This document shows, in pieces, positions 1 to 5,641 of a stretch of 8,401 nucleotides of DNA. The position numbers were made by a program, and so were the translations under genes. Within the stretch, counting starts at the first letter, position 1. Every line of letters begins with the position of its first letter. The notes beneath the pieces are model-generated. The model was not told the DNA's origin, searched no databases, and saw nothing but the letters and a program-made list of their open reading frames with translations. Source of the DNA: Candidatus Bipolaricaulota bacterium (GTDB lineage: Bacteria > Bipolaricaulota > Bipolaricaulia > Bipolaricaulales > Bipolaricaulaceae); the NCBI GenBank assembly GCA_014360945.1, contig JACIWM010000050.1, forward strand, positions 1-8,401. Reading direction: 5' to 3'.

Positions 1-488
1 GCGGGGAACCGCAGTTTTCCTTCCCGTTCGAGTTTGCGCAGCCGAAGCACTCCGGTGGTGGTCTCCTCGCAGACCCCGATGGTTTCCGCGCCCAGCTCCC
101 AGGCCTCGCCGTGGAGAAGATAAGAGAGGTCTCCCCCGTCGTCGAGGACGAGATGAGGACGGATGGACAACACTTTGCGGAGAAACTCGTGGTATTCGGC
201 CTCGGTGGCCTCGCCTCGCGCATAGACCGGCATTTCCTCGGCCAGGGCCTGGGCCACATCGTCCTTGGCGGAAAGGGGATTGGAGCTGGTGACGGCTACT
301 TCTGCACCCAGGGCCTTCAGGGCCAGGGCCAGGCGGGCCGTCTTGGCCTCAAGATGGATGGCCATGGAGATGCGTTTGCCCAAAAGGGGCTTTGTTGGGG
401 CATAGCGGGCCTCAAGCTCCGCCAAAATGGGCATGTGATCCCGAACCCACCGAATTTTTTCCCAGCCGCGTTTCCTCAGCTCGTCCAT
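1..488 (-). CDS. ahcY: S-adenosylhomocysteinase, N-terminal part (cut by window edge)
   Basis: Adenosylhomocysteinase hydrolyses S-adenosylhomocysteine to adenosine and homocysteine in the cytosol, removing the inhibitory by-product of SAM-dependent methylation. The first 162 residues are visible. They contain family hallmarks: WVRDHMPILAELE near residue 18, ISMAIHLEAKTARLALALKALGAE split over about residues 40-63 (substrate-domain HLEAKTA motif), TSSNPLSAKDDVAQALA, a VLDDGGDL segment, and GVCEETTTGVLRL near the end (the ETTTG substrate-binding motif). The C-terminal NAD-binding domain lies outside the window. The start at 488 is fixed because an in-frame TAA sits 15 bases upstream; no good Shine-Dalgarno is visible except GAGGGAG overlapping the end of the preceding transporter gene. 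That gene ends 17 bases upstream on the same strand, so the two are probably co-transcribed. The family call is very secure. Confidence 0.95.
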   Translation of the reverse strand, partial: MDELRKRGWEKIRWVRDHMPILAELEARYAPTKPLLGKRISMAIHLEAKTARLALALKALGAEVAVTSSNPLSAKDDVAQALAEEMPVYARGEATEAEYHEFLRKVLSIRPHLVLDDGGDLSYLLHGEAWELGAETIGVCEETTTGVLRLRKLEREGKLRFP

Positions 489-505
489 GGTTTTGGGATC
501 TTAAC

Positions 506-1342
506 TTACTCCCTCAGGGCCCGCAGGCCCCAGAAAATCCCAAAAAGCACGAGGATCATTCCCAAGCCTTGGAGGGGGCTCAGGGTCTCGTGAAAAAGAA
601 GATGAGCCCAGAGGGCTGCGCCCACGGGCTCGCCCAGGACGACCATGGCCACGGCGAAGGCCGGAAGCCTTCCCAGGGCCCAGTTCACGGTGGTGTGGCC
701 TAAGACCTGGGGAACGAGGGCAATAAGAATAAGCCAAGGCCAGTCAGTTTTCGGAGGAACGAGCGTGGAAAAAGCTCGAGCGCAAAGGACCAAAAGGAGG
801 GCGGCGGAGAGATAGGCCAAAGACGCGTAGGGAATGGCCTCCATCGTTTTTCTTGCCCGTCGGCCCAAAAGGAGGTAGCCCGCGGCCGCCACCGCGCCCA
901 CCAAGGCCAAAAGATCCCCCAGGGCGGCTTCTTGGCTTATGGAAAGGTCATCGAGGCCAATGAGGATCGTGCCCAAAAGGGCGGTGCTCACGCCCAGCCA
1001 GAACGCGCGCCCGGGTTTCTCCCCCAAAAGAAAGGAGAAGAGGCCCACGAAAAGCGGGCTCGTGCTCACCAGGACCACGGAGCTCGCCACAGAGGTGAGG
1101 CGGAGGGACTGGATCCAAGAGGCGAAATGGGCGGCAAGGAAGAATCCGGCAAGGATGGCGAAAGGCGCGTCGTTCCTTCGCCAGCCTCTCAGACCGAAGG
1201 GAAGGAGGGCTAAAGCGGCCAGGGCGAGGCGCCAGGCGGCCACGGTGAGGGATGGTGCGGTGGTGAACCGCACCAAGGGTCCGCCCCAGGAGATGGCCAC
1301 CACGCCCAAGGCCAAAATCATTCCGGTCCAACGCCGCCGCAT
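506..1342 (-). CDS. EamA/DMT-family permease (drug/metabolite transporter superfamily)
   Basis: The product is a predicted 278-residue polytopic inner-membrane transporter. It is almost entirely hydrophobic, with about ten helices in two EamA-like halves. The first helix starts right after a basic MRRRW (positive-inside), with the family-typical start ALGVVAISWGGPLVRF. The second half carries VLGHTTVNWALGRLPA and VVLGEPVGAALWAHLLFHE, the usual EamA repeat-2 signature (conserved GEP-x-GA/ALWA). Substrate cannot be read from sequence; members export amino acids, nucleotides or other metabolites. I place the start at the ATG at 1342, since the upstream in-frame extension (to 1423) runs through a terminator hairpin and into the ferredoxin gene. 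Oddly, there is no Shine-Dalgarno: the ATG directly follows the T-tract of that terminator. A second in-frame ATG seven codons later (1321) is a possible alternative. ahcY follows 17 bases downstream; a link in substrate is not demonstrable. Confidence 0.88.
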   Translation of the reverse strand: MRRRWTGMILALGVVAISWGGPLVRFTTAPSLTVAAWRLALAALALLPFGLRGWRRNDAPFAILAGFFLAAHFASWIQSLRLTSVASSVVLVSTSPLFVGLFSFLLGEKPGRAFWLGVSTALLGTILIGLDDLSISQEAALGDLLALVGAVAAAGYLLLGRRARKTMEAIPYASLAYLSAALLLVLCARAFSTLVPPKTDWPWLILIALVPQVLGHTTVNWALGRLPAFAVAMVVLGEPVGAALWAHLLFHETLSPLQGLGMILVLFGIFWGLRALRE

Positions 1343-1373
1343 AAAACAAAAAACCCGGCACGATTGTGCCGGG
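1343..1373 (-). terminator. Rho-independent terminator of the ferredoxin gene
   Basis: Read on the minus strand, an 8-bp perfect GC-rich stem (CCCGGCAC / GTGCCGGG, 1366-1373 with 1354-1361) closes a 4-base loop (AATC). It is followed at once by TTTTTTGTTTT (1353-1343). It lies 22 bases beyond the ferredoxin stop codon, so it is well placed to end that transcript. The T-tract touches the ATG of the downstream transporter gene (1342), so readthrough, an internal promoter or leaderless initiation must feed that gene. Confidence 0.88.
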
Positions 1374-1395
1374 CTCCGCAAAAAACGGCCAAAAC

Positions 1396-1575
1396 TCAGC
1401 GGCTGATGGCCCCCACCGGGCACTGATCAATGGCCTCGTCCACGCAGGGGAGGCTCTCGTCCGCTCCCGCCTTCACATGGGAATAGCCATCGTCCCCGAT
1501 CTCAAATACATCGGGACAGATTTGGGCGCACAACCCGCAGCCGGTGCACAAATCCGTATCCACTTTGAGTGCCAT
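1396..1575 (-). CDS. Ferredoxin, single [4Fe-4S], Thermotoga type
   Basis: This is a 59-residue soluble low-potential electron carrier. Cysteines C10, C13 and C16 (CTGCGLC) plus C51 (in QCPVGAI) are the expected ligands of one [4Fe-4S] cluster. C20 and C44 sit where the structurally known Thermotoga maritima ferredoxin has its disulfide. Length, the CPDVFEIGDDG stretch and the C-terminal CPVGAIS all match that family. The start at 1575 is fixed by a strong AAGGAGGTG Shine-Dalgarno at 1579-1587; an upstream in-frame ATG at 1644 would run through the promoter region and is rejected. The gene is divergent from the hydrogenase operon starting at 1680 and is followed by an intrinsic terminator, so it probably has its own short transcript. 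It is a plausible electron partner of the hydrogenase encoded on the other strand (inference). Confidence 0.95.
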   Translation of the reverse strand: MALKVDTDLCTGCGLCAQICPDVFEIGDDGYSHVKAGADESLPCVDEAIDQCPVGAISR

Positions 1576-1578
1576 GCC

Positions 1579-1587
1579 ACCTCCTTT
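1579..1587 (-). promoter_or_regulatory. Ribosome binding site of the ferredoxin gene
   Basis: On the minus strand AAGGAGGTG lies immediately upstream of the ATG at 1575. It is a near-perfect anti-16S match at short spacing, and it decides between this start and the in-frame ATG at 1644. Confidence 0.85.
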
Positions 1588-1596
1588 TGTGGCGTG

Positions 1597-1625
1597 ACTA
1601 TAACACGGACCATACCCGCGGTCCA
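1597..1625 (-). promoter_or_regulatory. Candidate sigma-70 promoter for the ferredoxin gene
   Basis: On the minus strand a TATAGT -10 box (1602-1597) is preceded by TGGACC (1625-1620, four of six matches to TTGACA) with a 17-base spacer. The start of transcription would fall near 1590, just ahead of the ribosome binding site. Assigned by eye from consensus only; the -35 is weak. Confidence 0.4.
1607..1624. repeat. Short inverted repeat in the divergent promoter region
   Basis: GGACC (1607-1611) and GGTCC (1620-1624) form a perfect 5-bp inverted repeat with an 8-base spacer. It lies between and over the candidate -10 and -35 of the ferredoxin promoter and upstream of the operon promoter, where a repressor or activator dimer could bind. 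Such a short repeat can easily occur by chance. Confidence 0.25.
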
Positions 1626-1627
1626 CG

Positions 1628-1657
1628 TTGGCCTCACTCCCCACAAACGGCTATAGT
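1628..1657 (+). promoter_or_regulatory. Candidate sigma-70 promoter for the tatT-hydrogenase operon
   Basis: TTGGCC (1628-1633) and TATAGT (1652-1657) are separated by 18 bases. Transcription would begin near 1664, directly before the GGAGGT ribosome binding site (1669-1674), giving a very short leader. This is the only intergenic region large enough to hold a promoter upstream of the plus-strand operon. Consensus match by eye only. Confidence 0.4.
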
Positions 1658-1668
1658 TCCAGACAATC

Positions 1669-1674
1669 GGAGGT
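1669..1674 (+). promoter_or_regulatory. Ribosome binding site of the tatT gene
   Basis: GGAGGT stands 5 bases before the ATG at 1680. It decides for this start over in-frame upstream ATGs (1569), which would translate the intergenic promoter region and hide the signal peptide. Confidence 0.8.
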
Positions 1675-1679
1675 GGTCA

Positions 1680-2513
1680 ATGAAGAAGCTTGCGGCAATT
1701 GTGTTGGTGGGAGGGGCGTTCTTTTTGGGTTTGGCCCAGGCGGATCTTGTCTCCCAAGCGGATGCCCTTTTCCAGGAGGTCTGGCTTTCCCAATACGATC
1801 CGGCCACGCTTGGCGAGCTACGAGCCAAATTGGAAACGGCCATCGACCTTTACCTTAAGGCTCTGAATCTCGACCCCCAGAATACGCACATCCTCAACAT
1901 GCTGGCCCGCTCCTATTACACCCTGGCGGACGTCTTCCTTCCCGAGCGGGAGAAGCAGGAGTTTCACGAGAAGGGCCAGCTTTATGGGGAGCGTTCCTTG
2001 CGCACCAGTGCGGAATTTGTGCGCGTGGAAAAGGAAAAAGGGTTTGTGGAAGCGGTGGCGACCAGCACGGATGTTGAGGCTTGTTATTGGACGTATGCGA
2101 ACTGGGCGCGGAAGGTGGAGCTGGGCGGAGCATTTGGGCTCATTGCCGCCGCGTTGCGCGGGGACGACAAAAAGCTCAATGCCCTCATGAGCCGCTGTCT
2201 TGAGCTCGATCGCGATTACCTTGCAGGCGGACCCCTTCGGGCCATGGCCGGCTACCACGCAAAGCATCCGTTCGCCAAAGATTACGAGAAGGCCCGCGAG
2301 TTCCTTGAGGAGGCCATGGAAAAGCACGGCGATTACCTGGAGAACTCGCTCTTCTACGTGCAGTACTACCTCATCCCCAAGGAGCTTTGGGCCGAGGCCA
2401 GGGCTGTGCTGGAAAAGATCCTTGCCAGCCCCGTGGAGCCCTATCCCCTCATGAACAGCTTTTGCCAGTTCAAGGCCGCGCAACTTCTCGCGGAAATCCA
2501 GGGGAAAGGGTGA
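1680..2513 (+). CDS. tatT: TRAP transporter TatT-component family protein
   Basis: The 277-residue product has an N-terminal signal peptide (MKK, hydrophobic run about residues 4-18, likely cleavage after LAQA at 21), so it should be periplasmic or exported. The mature part is alpha-helical and resembles the TatT (TRAP-associated T component) family defined in Treponema pallidum, a TPR-like helical protein that binds the P (solute-binding) subunit. The family signature is visible: EACYWTYANWARKVEL (133-148), then LNALMSRCLELDRDYLAGGP (166-185), the AGYHAKHPFAKDYEKAREFLEEAM stretch (190-213) and a C-terminal AEARAVLEKILASPVEP. TPR-like packing is also hinted at by LYLKALNLDPQNTHILNMLA. No TRAP P, Q or M gene is adjacent, so it is an orphan here, and unlike the Treponema lipoprotein it has no lipobox cysteine. 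It is the first gene of the plus-strand operon; apgM begins 6 bases after its stop. Its role is unknown; the family call is fairly secure. Confidence 0.85.
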   Translation: MKKLAAIVLVGGAFFLGLAQADLVSQADALFQEVWLSQYDPATLGELRAKLETAIDLYLKALNLDPQNTHILNMLARSYYTLADVFLPEREKQEFHEKGQLYGERSLRTSAEFVRVEKEKGFVEAVATSTDVEACYWTYANWARKVELGGAFGLIAAALRGDDKKLNALMSRCLELDRDYLAGGPLRAMAGYHAKHPFAKDYEKAREFLEEAMEKHGDYLENSLFYVQYYLIPKELWAEARAVLEKILASPVEPYPLMNSFCQFKAAQLLAEIQGKG

Positions 2514-2519
2514 GGGATA

Positions 2520-3755
2520 ATGCCAGCCCTGTTGGTGATCCTGGACGGGCTTGGTGGAAGGCCCACGGATTTTGGGGGCGCCACGTGTTTGGAGCGCGCC
2601 GCCCATCCCAATCTCGATGAGCTTGCGGCCCAGGGGGCCCTGGGGCTCATGGACCCCATCGCCCCCGGGGTGCGTCCCGGCTCAGACACCGCCCACCTTT
2701 CCATCTTCGGCTACGATCCTTTCCAGGTCTACACCGGCCGCGGGGCTTTCGAGGTTTTGGGGATCGGAATGGAGGTGCGGGGCGGCGATGTCTGTTTTCG
2801 CGCCAACTTCGCCACCGTGGAGGAGCGCGATGGAAAACTCATCGTGATCGACCGTCGCGCCGGACGCCTCGAGGAGGGAAAGCTCCTTGAGGAGGCGGTG
2901 AACGCCATATCTTTGCGGGATTTCGGGGTGGAATTCTTCTTCCGGGCCTCGACAGAGCATCGGGGAGCGCTTGTTCTGCGCGGGGAAAATCTCTCCGCCG
3001 CCGTGTCCGATACCGATCCTCATGAAGTCGGTGTTCCCGTGGCCGAGGCCCGGGCGCTGGAGGAAAGCGAGGCCGCCCACCGCACCGCCCAGATCCTCAA
3101 CGCCTTCACCCGCCGCGCCTACGAGGCGTTACGCGATCACCCCGTGAACAAAAAGCGCGCCGCTGAGGGGAAGCTTCCGGGAAACGCCCTCCTTTTGCGG
3201 GGGGCGGCGGTCATGCCCCATTTGGTTCCCGTCACCGAGACGTACGGGATCCGTGCGGCCTGTGTGGCCGGCGGCGCCCTTTACAAGGGAGTGGCCCGCC
3301 TGGCCGGAATGGAGATCCTTTCCGTTCCCGGTGCCACCGGAGATCTCAAAACCGATCTTCGGGCCAAGGCCCGCGCCGCCCTGGAGGCCCTTGCCTCGTT
3401 CGACCTCGTTTTCGTGCATATAAAAGGCACGGACAACGCTGGCCATGACGGCGACGCCGAGGCAAAACGGGCGTTCATCGAGCGGGTGGACCGGGAGTTC
3501 TTCGGCGAGCTCCTCTCTCAAATGCCCAAGGATCTGCACATCTGCGTTTCCGGTGACCACTCCACGCCGCCGGCGGTGCGAGAGCACACGGCCGATCCCG
3601 TCCCAGCCCTGTTCTTTGGACCGGCAATCCGACCCGATCGCACCAGAAACTTCAGTGAGCGGGCCGCGGGCGAGGGGGGTCTGGGTCGGTTCTCCGGACG
3701 CCTCCTGCCCCAGCTTTTGGGGTATTGCGATTTCGGGAGCAAATTCGGAGCTTAG
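2520..3755 (+). CDS. apgM: 2,3-bisphosphoglycerate-independent phosphoglycerate mutase, archaeal type
   Basis: This enzyme interconverts 3- and 2-phosphoglycerate in glycolysis/gluconeogenesis and belongs to the alkaline-phosphatase superfamily. The 411-residue protein has the usual length of archaeal ApgM. Visible hallmarks are ILDGLGGRP with metal-ligand Asp9, RPGSDTAHLSIFGYDP with the likely phospho-acceptor Ser55, YTGRGAFE (71-78), SDTDPHEVG (163-171), VHIKGTDNAGHDGD (299-312) and SGDHSTP (344-350), the last two holding the other metal ligands. The start at 2520 follows a GAGGG Shine-Dalgarno that overlaps the stop of tatT. The closest alternative is the related 'proposed homoserine kinase' branch of the same family, which shares these motifs; the length and YTGRGAFE-type signature favour the mutase. 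The next gene starts 1 base after its stop, so it is translationally linked to the hydrogenase accessory genes. Confidence 0.9.
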   Translation: MPALLVILDGLGGRPTDFGGATCLERAAHPNLDELAAQGALGLMDPIAPGVRPGSDTAHLSIFGYDPFQVYTGRGAFEVLGIGMEVRGGDVCFRANFATVEERDGKLIVIDRRAGRLEEGKLLEEAVNAISLRDFGVEFFFRASTEHRGALVLRGENLSAAVSDTDPHEVGVPVAEARALEESEAAHRTAQILNAFTRRAYEALRDHPVNKKRAAEGKLPGNALLLRGAAVMPHLVPVTETYGIRAACVAGGALYKGVARLAGMEILSVPGATGDLKTDLRAKARAALEALASFDLVFVHIKGTDNAGHDGDAEAKRAFIERVDREFFGELLSQMPKDLHICVSGDHSTPPAVREHTADPVPALFFGPAIRPDRTRNFSERAAGEGGLGRFSGRLLPQLLGYCDFGSKFGA

Positions 3756-3756
3756 G

Positions 3757-4146
3757 ATGAAGCTGCGCGAGGTGGCCGAGCTTGTGGAGGCCCGGTTCCT
3801 GACCGGTGGGGATCTTGCGGATCGCACCGTAAGCGCGGCCTTCGCCGCGGACCTTCTCTCCGATGTTCTGGCCATGGTCCGGGAGGAAGGGGTGCTCCTC
3901 ATCACCGGGATGGTCACGCCCCAGGTGGTGCGGGTGGCGGAGGTCATGAATCTTGTGGCCGTCCTGTTTGTGCGGGGGAAATTGCCGACCAAGCCCATGG
4001 TGGATTACGCCGCCCAGGCTGGCATCCCCCTCCTCGCCACCTCCCGGACCATGTACGAGACCTGCGGAATCCTTTACACCCACGGCCTTCCCCCGGCCAA
4101 ACGAAAATCTTTGCCCCATGAGCCTCCCGGGCATCCTGCGCCATAG
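3757..4146 (+). CDS. DRTGG-domain protein 1
   Basis: The 129-residue soluble protein consists of one DRTGG domain, a small regulatory/ligand-binding fold of unknown ligand also found between CBS domains and phosphotransacetylase. Family features: AADLLSDVLAMV (30-41), a strand-turn LLITGMVTPQVVRVAEV (47-63), AVLFVRGK (68-75), and AGIPLLATSRTMYETCGILY (88-107). The name-giving motif is degenerate here (ADRTVSAAFAADLL instead of DR-x-TGG-x-ASDLL). Such single-domain proteins typically sit next to hydrogenase genes in Thermotogae and Clostridia together with small ATPases, which is the case here. The start at 3757 is chosen because the longer in-frame extension only shadows apgM. The last about 18 residues (PPAKRKSLPHEPP...) look like an unstructured tail and may overlap the next gene. 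Molecular function is unknown. Confidence 0.8.
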   Translation: MKLREVAELVEARFLTGGDLADRTVSAAFAADLLSDVLAMVREEGVLLITGMVTPQVVRVAEVMNLVAVLFVRGKLPTKPMVDYAAQAGIPLLATSRTMYETCGILYTHGLPPAKRKSLPHEPPGHPAP

Positions 4147-4594
4147 GGAGGTTTTCTCCGTGGCCGGACAGGACCTGGAGAAAGCGGGCACGGTCTCCAC
4201 CGAGGTCCAGCGAGTTCTGCGAAAGCTAGGAGTGGAACCGGAGGTGGTGCGAAGGGCCGGGATCGTCTGCTTTGAAGGGGAGATGAACATCGCCCTTTAC
4301 ACCCCCGGTGGCCGGGTGATCCTTCTTGTTTACGACGACCGTGTGGAACTGATCTTCTCCGACTACGGCCCGGGAATTCCCGATATCGAGCTTGCTCGCC
4401 AGCCAGGATATTCCACGGCTCCGATATGGGCCAGGGAAATGGGTTTCGGCGCGGGCATGGGCCTTCCCAACATGGAGGCCAATTCTGATCAATTGGAGAT
4501 CCGGTCCCGGCCAGGCGAGGGCACGGTGATCCGGGCCGTGATCCGAAGGAGGAAAGATGACGCTAGCACAGGTGGCCGAGGAGCTTCGACTTGA
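4118..4594 (+). CDS. Anti-sigma-factor-like ATP-binding protein (GHKL/HATPase fold)
   Basis: The 158-residue protein is a stand-alone GHKL ATPase domain of the SpoIIAB/RsbW sort, without a phospho-acceptor histidine domain. With the ATG start the N-box is EGEMNIALYTPGG (53-65, Asn57 for Mg-ATP), the G1 box is DYGPGI (82-87), and the G2 box is GFGAGMGLPNME (109-120), ending with RPGEGTVIRAVI. It probably binds ATP and a partner protein. Two starts are possible. ATG 4118 overlaps the preceding gene by 29 bases and lacks a Shine-Dalgarno but keeps the first beta-strand (HREVFSVAG). GTG 4160 has a good GGGAGG (4146-4151) but would remove that strand. I list the longer form with reservation. Its 3' end overlaps DRTGG gene 2 by 38 bases. 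ATPases of this kind next to DRTGG and NuoE-like genes are known near [FeFe]-hydrogenases; the role there is not established. Confidence 0.8.
   Translation: MSLPGILRHREVFSVAGQDLEKAGTVSTEVQRVLRKLGVEPEVVRRAGIVCFEGEMNIALYTPGGRVILLVYDDRVELIFSDYGPGIPDIELARQPGYSTAPIWAREMGFGAGMGLPNMEANSDQLEIRSRPGEGTVIRAVIRRRKDDASTGGRGAST
4146..4151 (+). promoter_or_regulatory. Ribosome binding site that questions the ATPase start
   Basis: GGGAGG lies over the stop codon of DRTGG gene 1, 8 bases before an in-frame GTG (4160). It supports GTG 4160 as the start of the ATPase gene, against the longer ATG 4118 form that has no such signal. Confidence 0.4.
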
Positions 4595-4889
4595 GTTTTT
4601 AGTCCGCGCTGATCCGGAGGCGGAAGTGCGGGGTGGCTATGTTTCCGACCTTCTTTCCGATGTCTTGGCCCACGCCGAGCCTGGAGAGCTTTGGCTCACT
4701 CATCAACGGCACCTCAACGTGGTGGCCGTGGCCAAGCTGCGGAAGCTTAGCGGGGTTGTGTTCGTGCGGGACCTTCGGCCCGGACCGGAGGTGATCCAAA
4801 AGGCCAATGAAGAGGGTGTGAATCTCCTCGTTTCCGCGGAGAATGCCTTCCACACCGCAGGAAAACTCCACCGCCTTCTTTTTCCATGA
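4557..4889 (+). CDS. DRTGG-domain protein 2
   Basis: The 110-residue single DRTGG-domain protein is a paralogue of the product at 3757-4146. The motif is better preserved: EVRGGYVSDLLSDVLAHA (23-40), close to the family's D-R-x-TGG-ASDLLSDV pattern. It is followed by GELWLTHQRHLNVVAVA (43-59), LSGVVFVRDLRPGPEVIQKA (64-83) and EGVNLLVSAENAFHTAGKLH (86-105), parallel to the second half of paralogue 1. There is no signal peptide or membrane segment. A GGAGG Shine-Dalgarno (4549-4553 region) precedes the ATG; the gene overlaps the ATPase gene by 38 bases in another frame and ends in an ATGA overlap with the PHP gene, so all are translationally coupled. The two DRTGG proteins could form a heterodimer (inference). 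Function unknown. Confidence 0.8.
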   Translation: MTLAQVAEELRLEFLVRADPEAEVRGGYVSDLLSDVLAHAEPGELWLTHQRHLNVVAVAKLRKLSGVVFVRDLRPGPEVIQKANEEGVNLLVSAENAFHTAGKLHRLLFP

Positions 4890-5641
4890 GGTGGTTTCGG
4901 ATCGACCTCCACATCCACTCTGTTCTTTCTCCGTGCGGTTCGCTTTATATGTCGCCCCGACGGATCGTGGAGGAGGCGCGGAAAGCTCGGCTCGATCTCA
5001 TCGCCATCTGCGACCATAACGCCGGGGAAAACGGGCAGTACGCACGAAAAATCGCAGGGGAAACGCCGGTGGTCCTCATGGGCATGGAGATACAGACCAT
5101 GGAAGAAGTGGAAATCCTTGCCCTTTTTGAGGACGAGGAGGCCTGCCTTTCCCTGCAAAAAGAGCTTTACGCCCTTCTTCCTCCGATCCCCTGTGATCCG
5201 GAGCTTTTCGGCGATCAGTTGGTGGTGGACGAAAACGACGAGATCGTGAAAAGGCTTGACAAACTCCTCCTTTCCCCGGTTCCCTTGCCGTTGGAGGAGG
5301 TGGTGCGGAGAGTGCGGGAGCGGGAGGGTCTGGTGATCCCGGCCCATGTGGACCGAGTTTCCGGCGGACTTTTGGGGGTCTTGGGCCTTCTTCCAGCTGG
5401 AGATTGGCCGGCGGTGGAGATCTCCCCATGGTTGGAGGAGATGGAGGCGCTGACCCGTTGGCCGGAACTGCGAGGCCGCGGTATCCTTCGTTCTTCGGAT
5501 GCTCATTATCCCGAGGAGATCGGGCGGGGCTGGACCGAACTTTACGCGGCGGCCCCGAATTTTTCGGAGTTGGTTTTGGCGGTGCATCGGAGGCAGGGGC
5601 GGCGTCTTCGCCCCGGCCCGGCCATGAAGGGAGGAAGCTGA
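4886..5641 (+). CDS. PHP-domain metal-dependent phosphoesterase
   Basis: The 251-residue protein has the polymerase-and-histidinol-phosphatase (PHP) fold, which binds a di- or trinuclear metal centre and hydrolyses phosphoesters. Every usual motif is present: DLHIHSVLSPCG (His9, His11), ICDHN (Asp43, His44), GMEIQT (Glu68), PAHVDR (His154) and SSDAHY (Asp205, His207). It should therefore be catalytically competent. The substrate is unknown; relatives act on 3',5'-nucleoside bisphosphates, nucleotides or histidinol phosphate, and this branch is often found beside DRTGG proteins and NuoE-like subunits. The start overlaps the stop of DRTGG gene 2 (ATGA), and its TGA overlaps the ATG of the next gene by one base. 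The hydrogenase-linked position suggests a signalling nucleotide or cofactor-related substrate, but nothing in the sequence proves it. Confidence 0.87.
   Translation: MRWFRIDLHIHSVLSPCGSLYMSPRRIVEEARKARLDLIAICDHNAGENGQYARKIAGETPVVLMGMEIQTMEEVEILALFEDEEACLSLQKELYALLPPIPCDPELFGDQLVVDENDEIVKRLDKLLLSPVPLPLEEVVRRVREREGLVIPAHVDRVSGGLLGVLGLLPAGDWPAVEISPWLEEMEALTRWPELRGRGILRSSDAHYPEEIGRGWTELYAAAPNFSELVLAVHRRQGRRLRPGPAMKGGS

Noticed and set aside
111..1213. Plus-strand open frames over ahcY and the transporter
   Set aside because: Shadows of the minus-strand genes; translations are rich in Gly/Arg/Pro with no motif.
506..1423. Longer transporter starting at 1423
   Set aside because: The extension reads through the terminator hairpin and antisense-free ferredoxin 3' end in another frame; the first transmembrane helix begins right after the ATG at 1342.
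1396..1644. Longer ferredoxin starting at the ATG at 1644
   Set aside because: The extra 23 residues would be translated from the promoter region, do not resemble ferredoxin, and the strong AAGGAGGTG points to 1575.
1818..2606. Long minus-strand open frame opposite tatT
   Set aside because: It lies wholly antisense to a gene with a signal peptide, ribosome binding site and recognisable family motifs; its translation has no recognisable domain and is a by-product of GC-rich codon bias.
3129..4290. Long minus-strand open frames opposite apgM and DRTGG gene 1
   Set aside because: The translations are low-complexity Arg/Ser/Pro/Gly-rich without family motifs, while the plus strand encodes clear ApgM and DRTGG signatures.
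4703..5587. 294-codon minus-strand open frame opposite the PHP gene
   Set aside because: Antisense to a PHP protein with all metal-binding motifs; the reverse translation shows no domain and no ribosome binding site of note.
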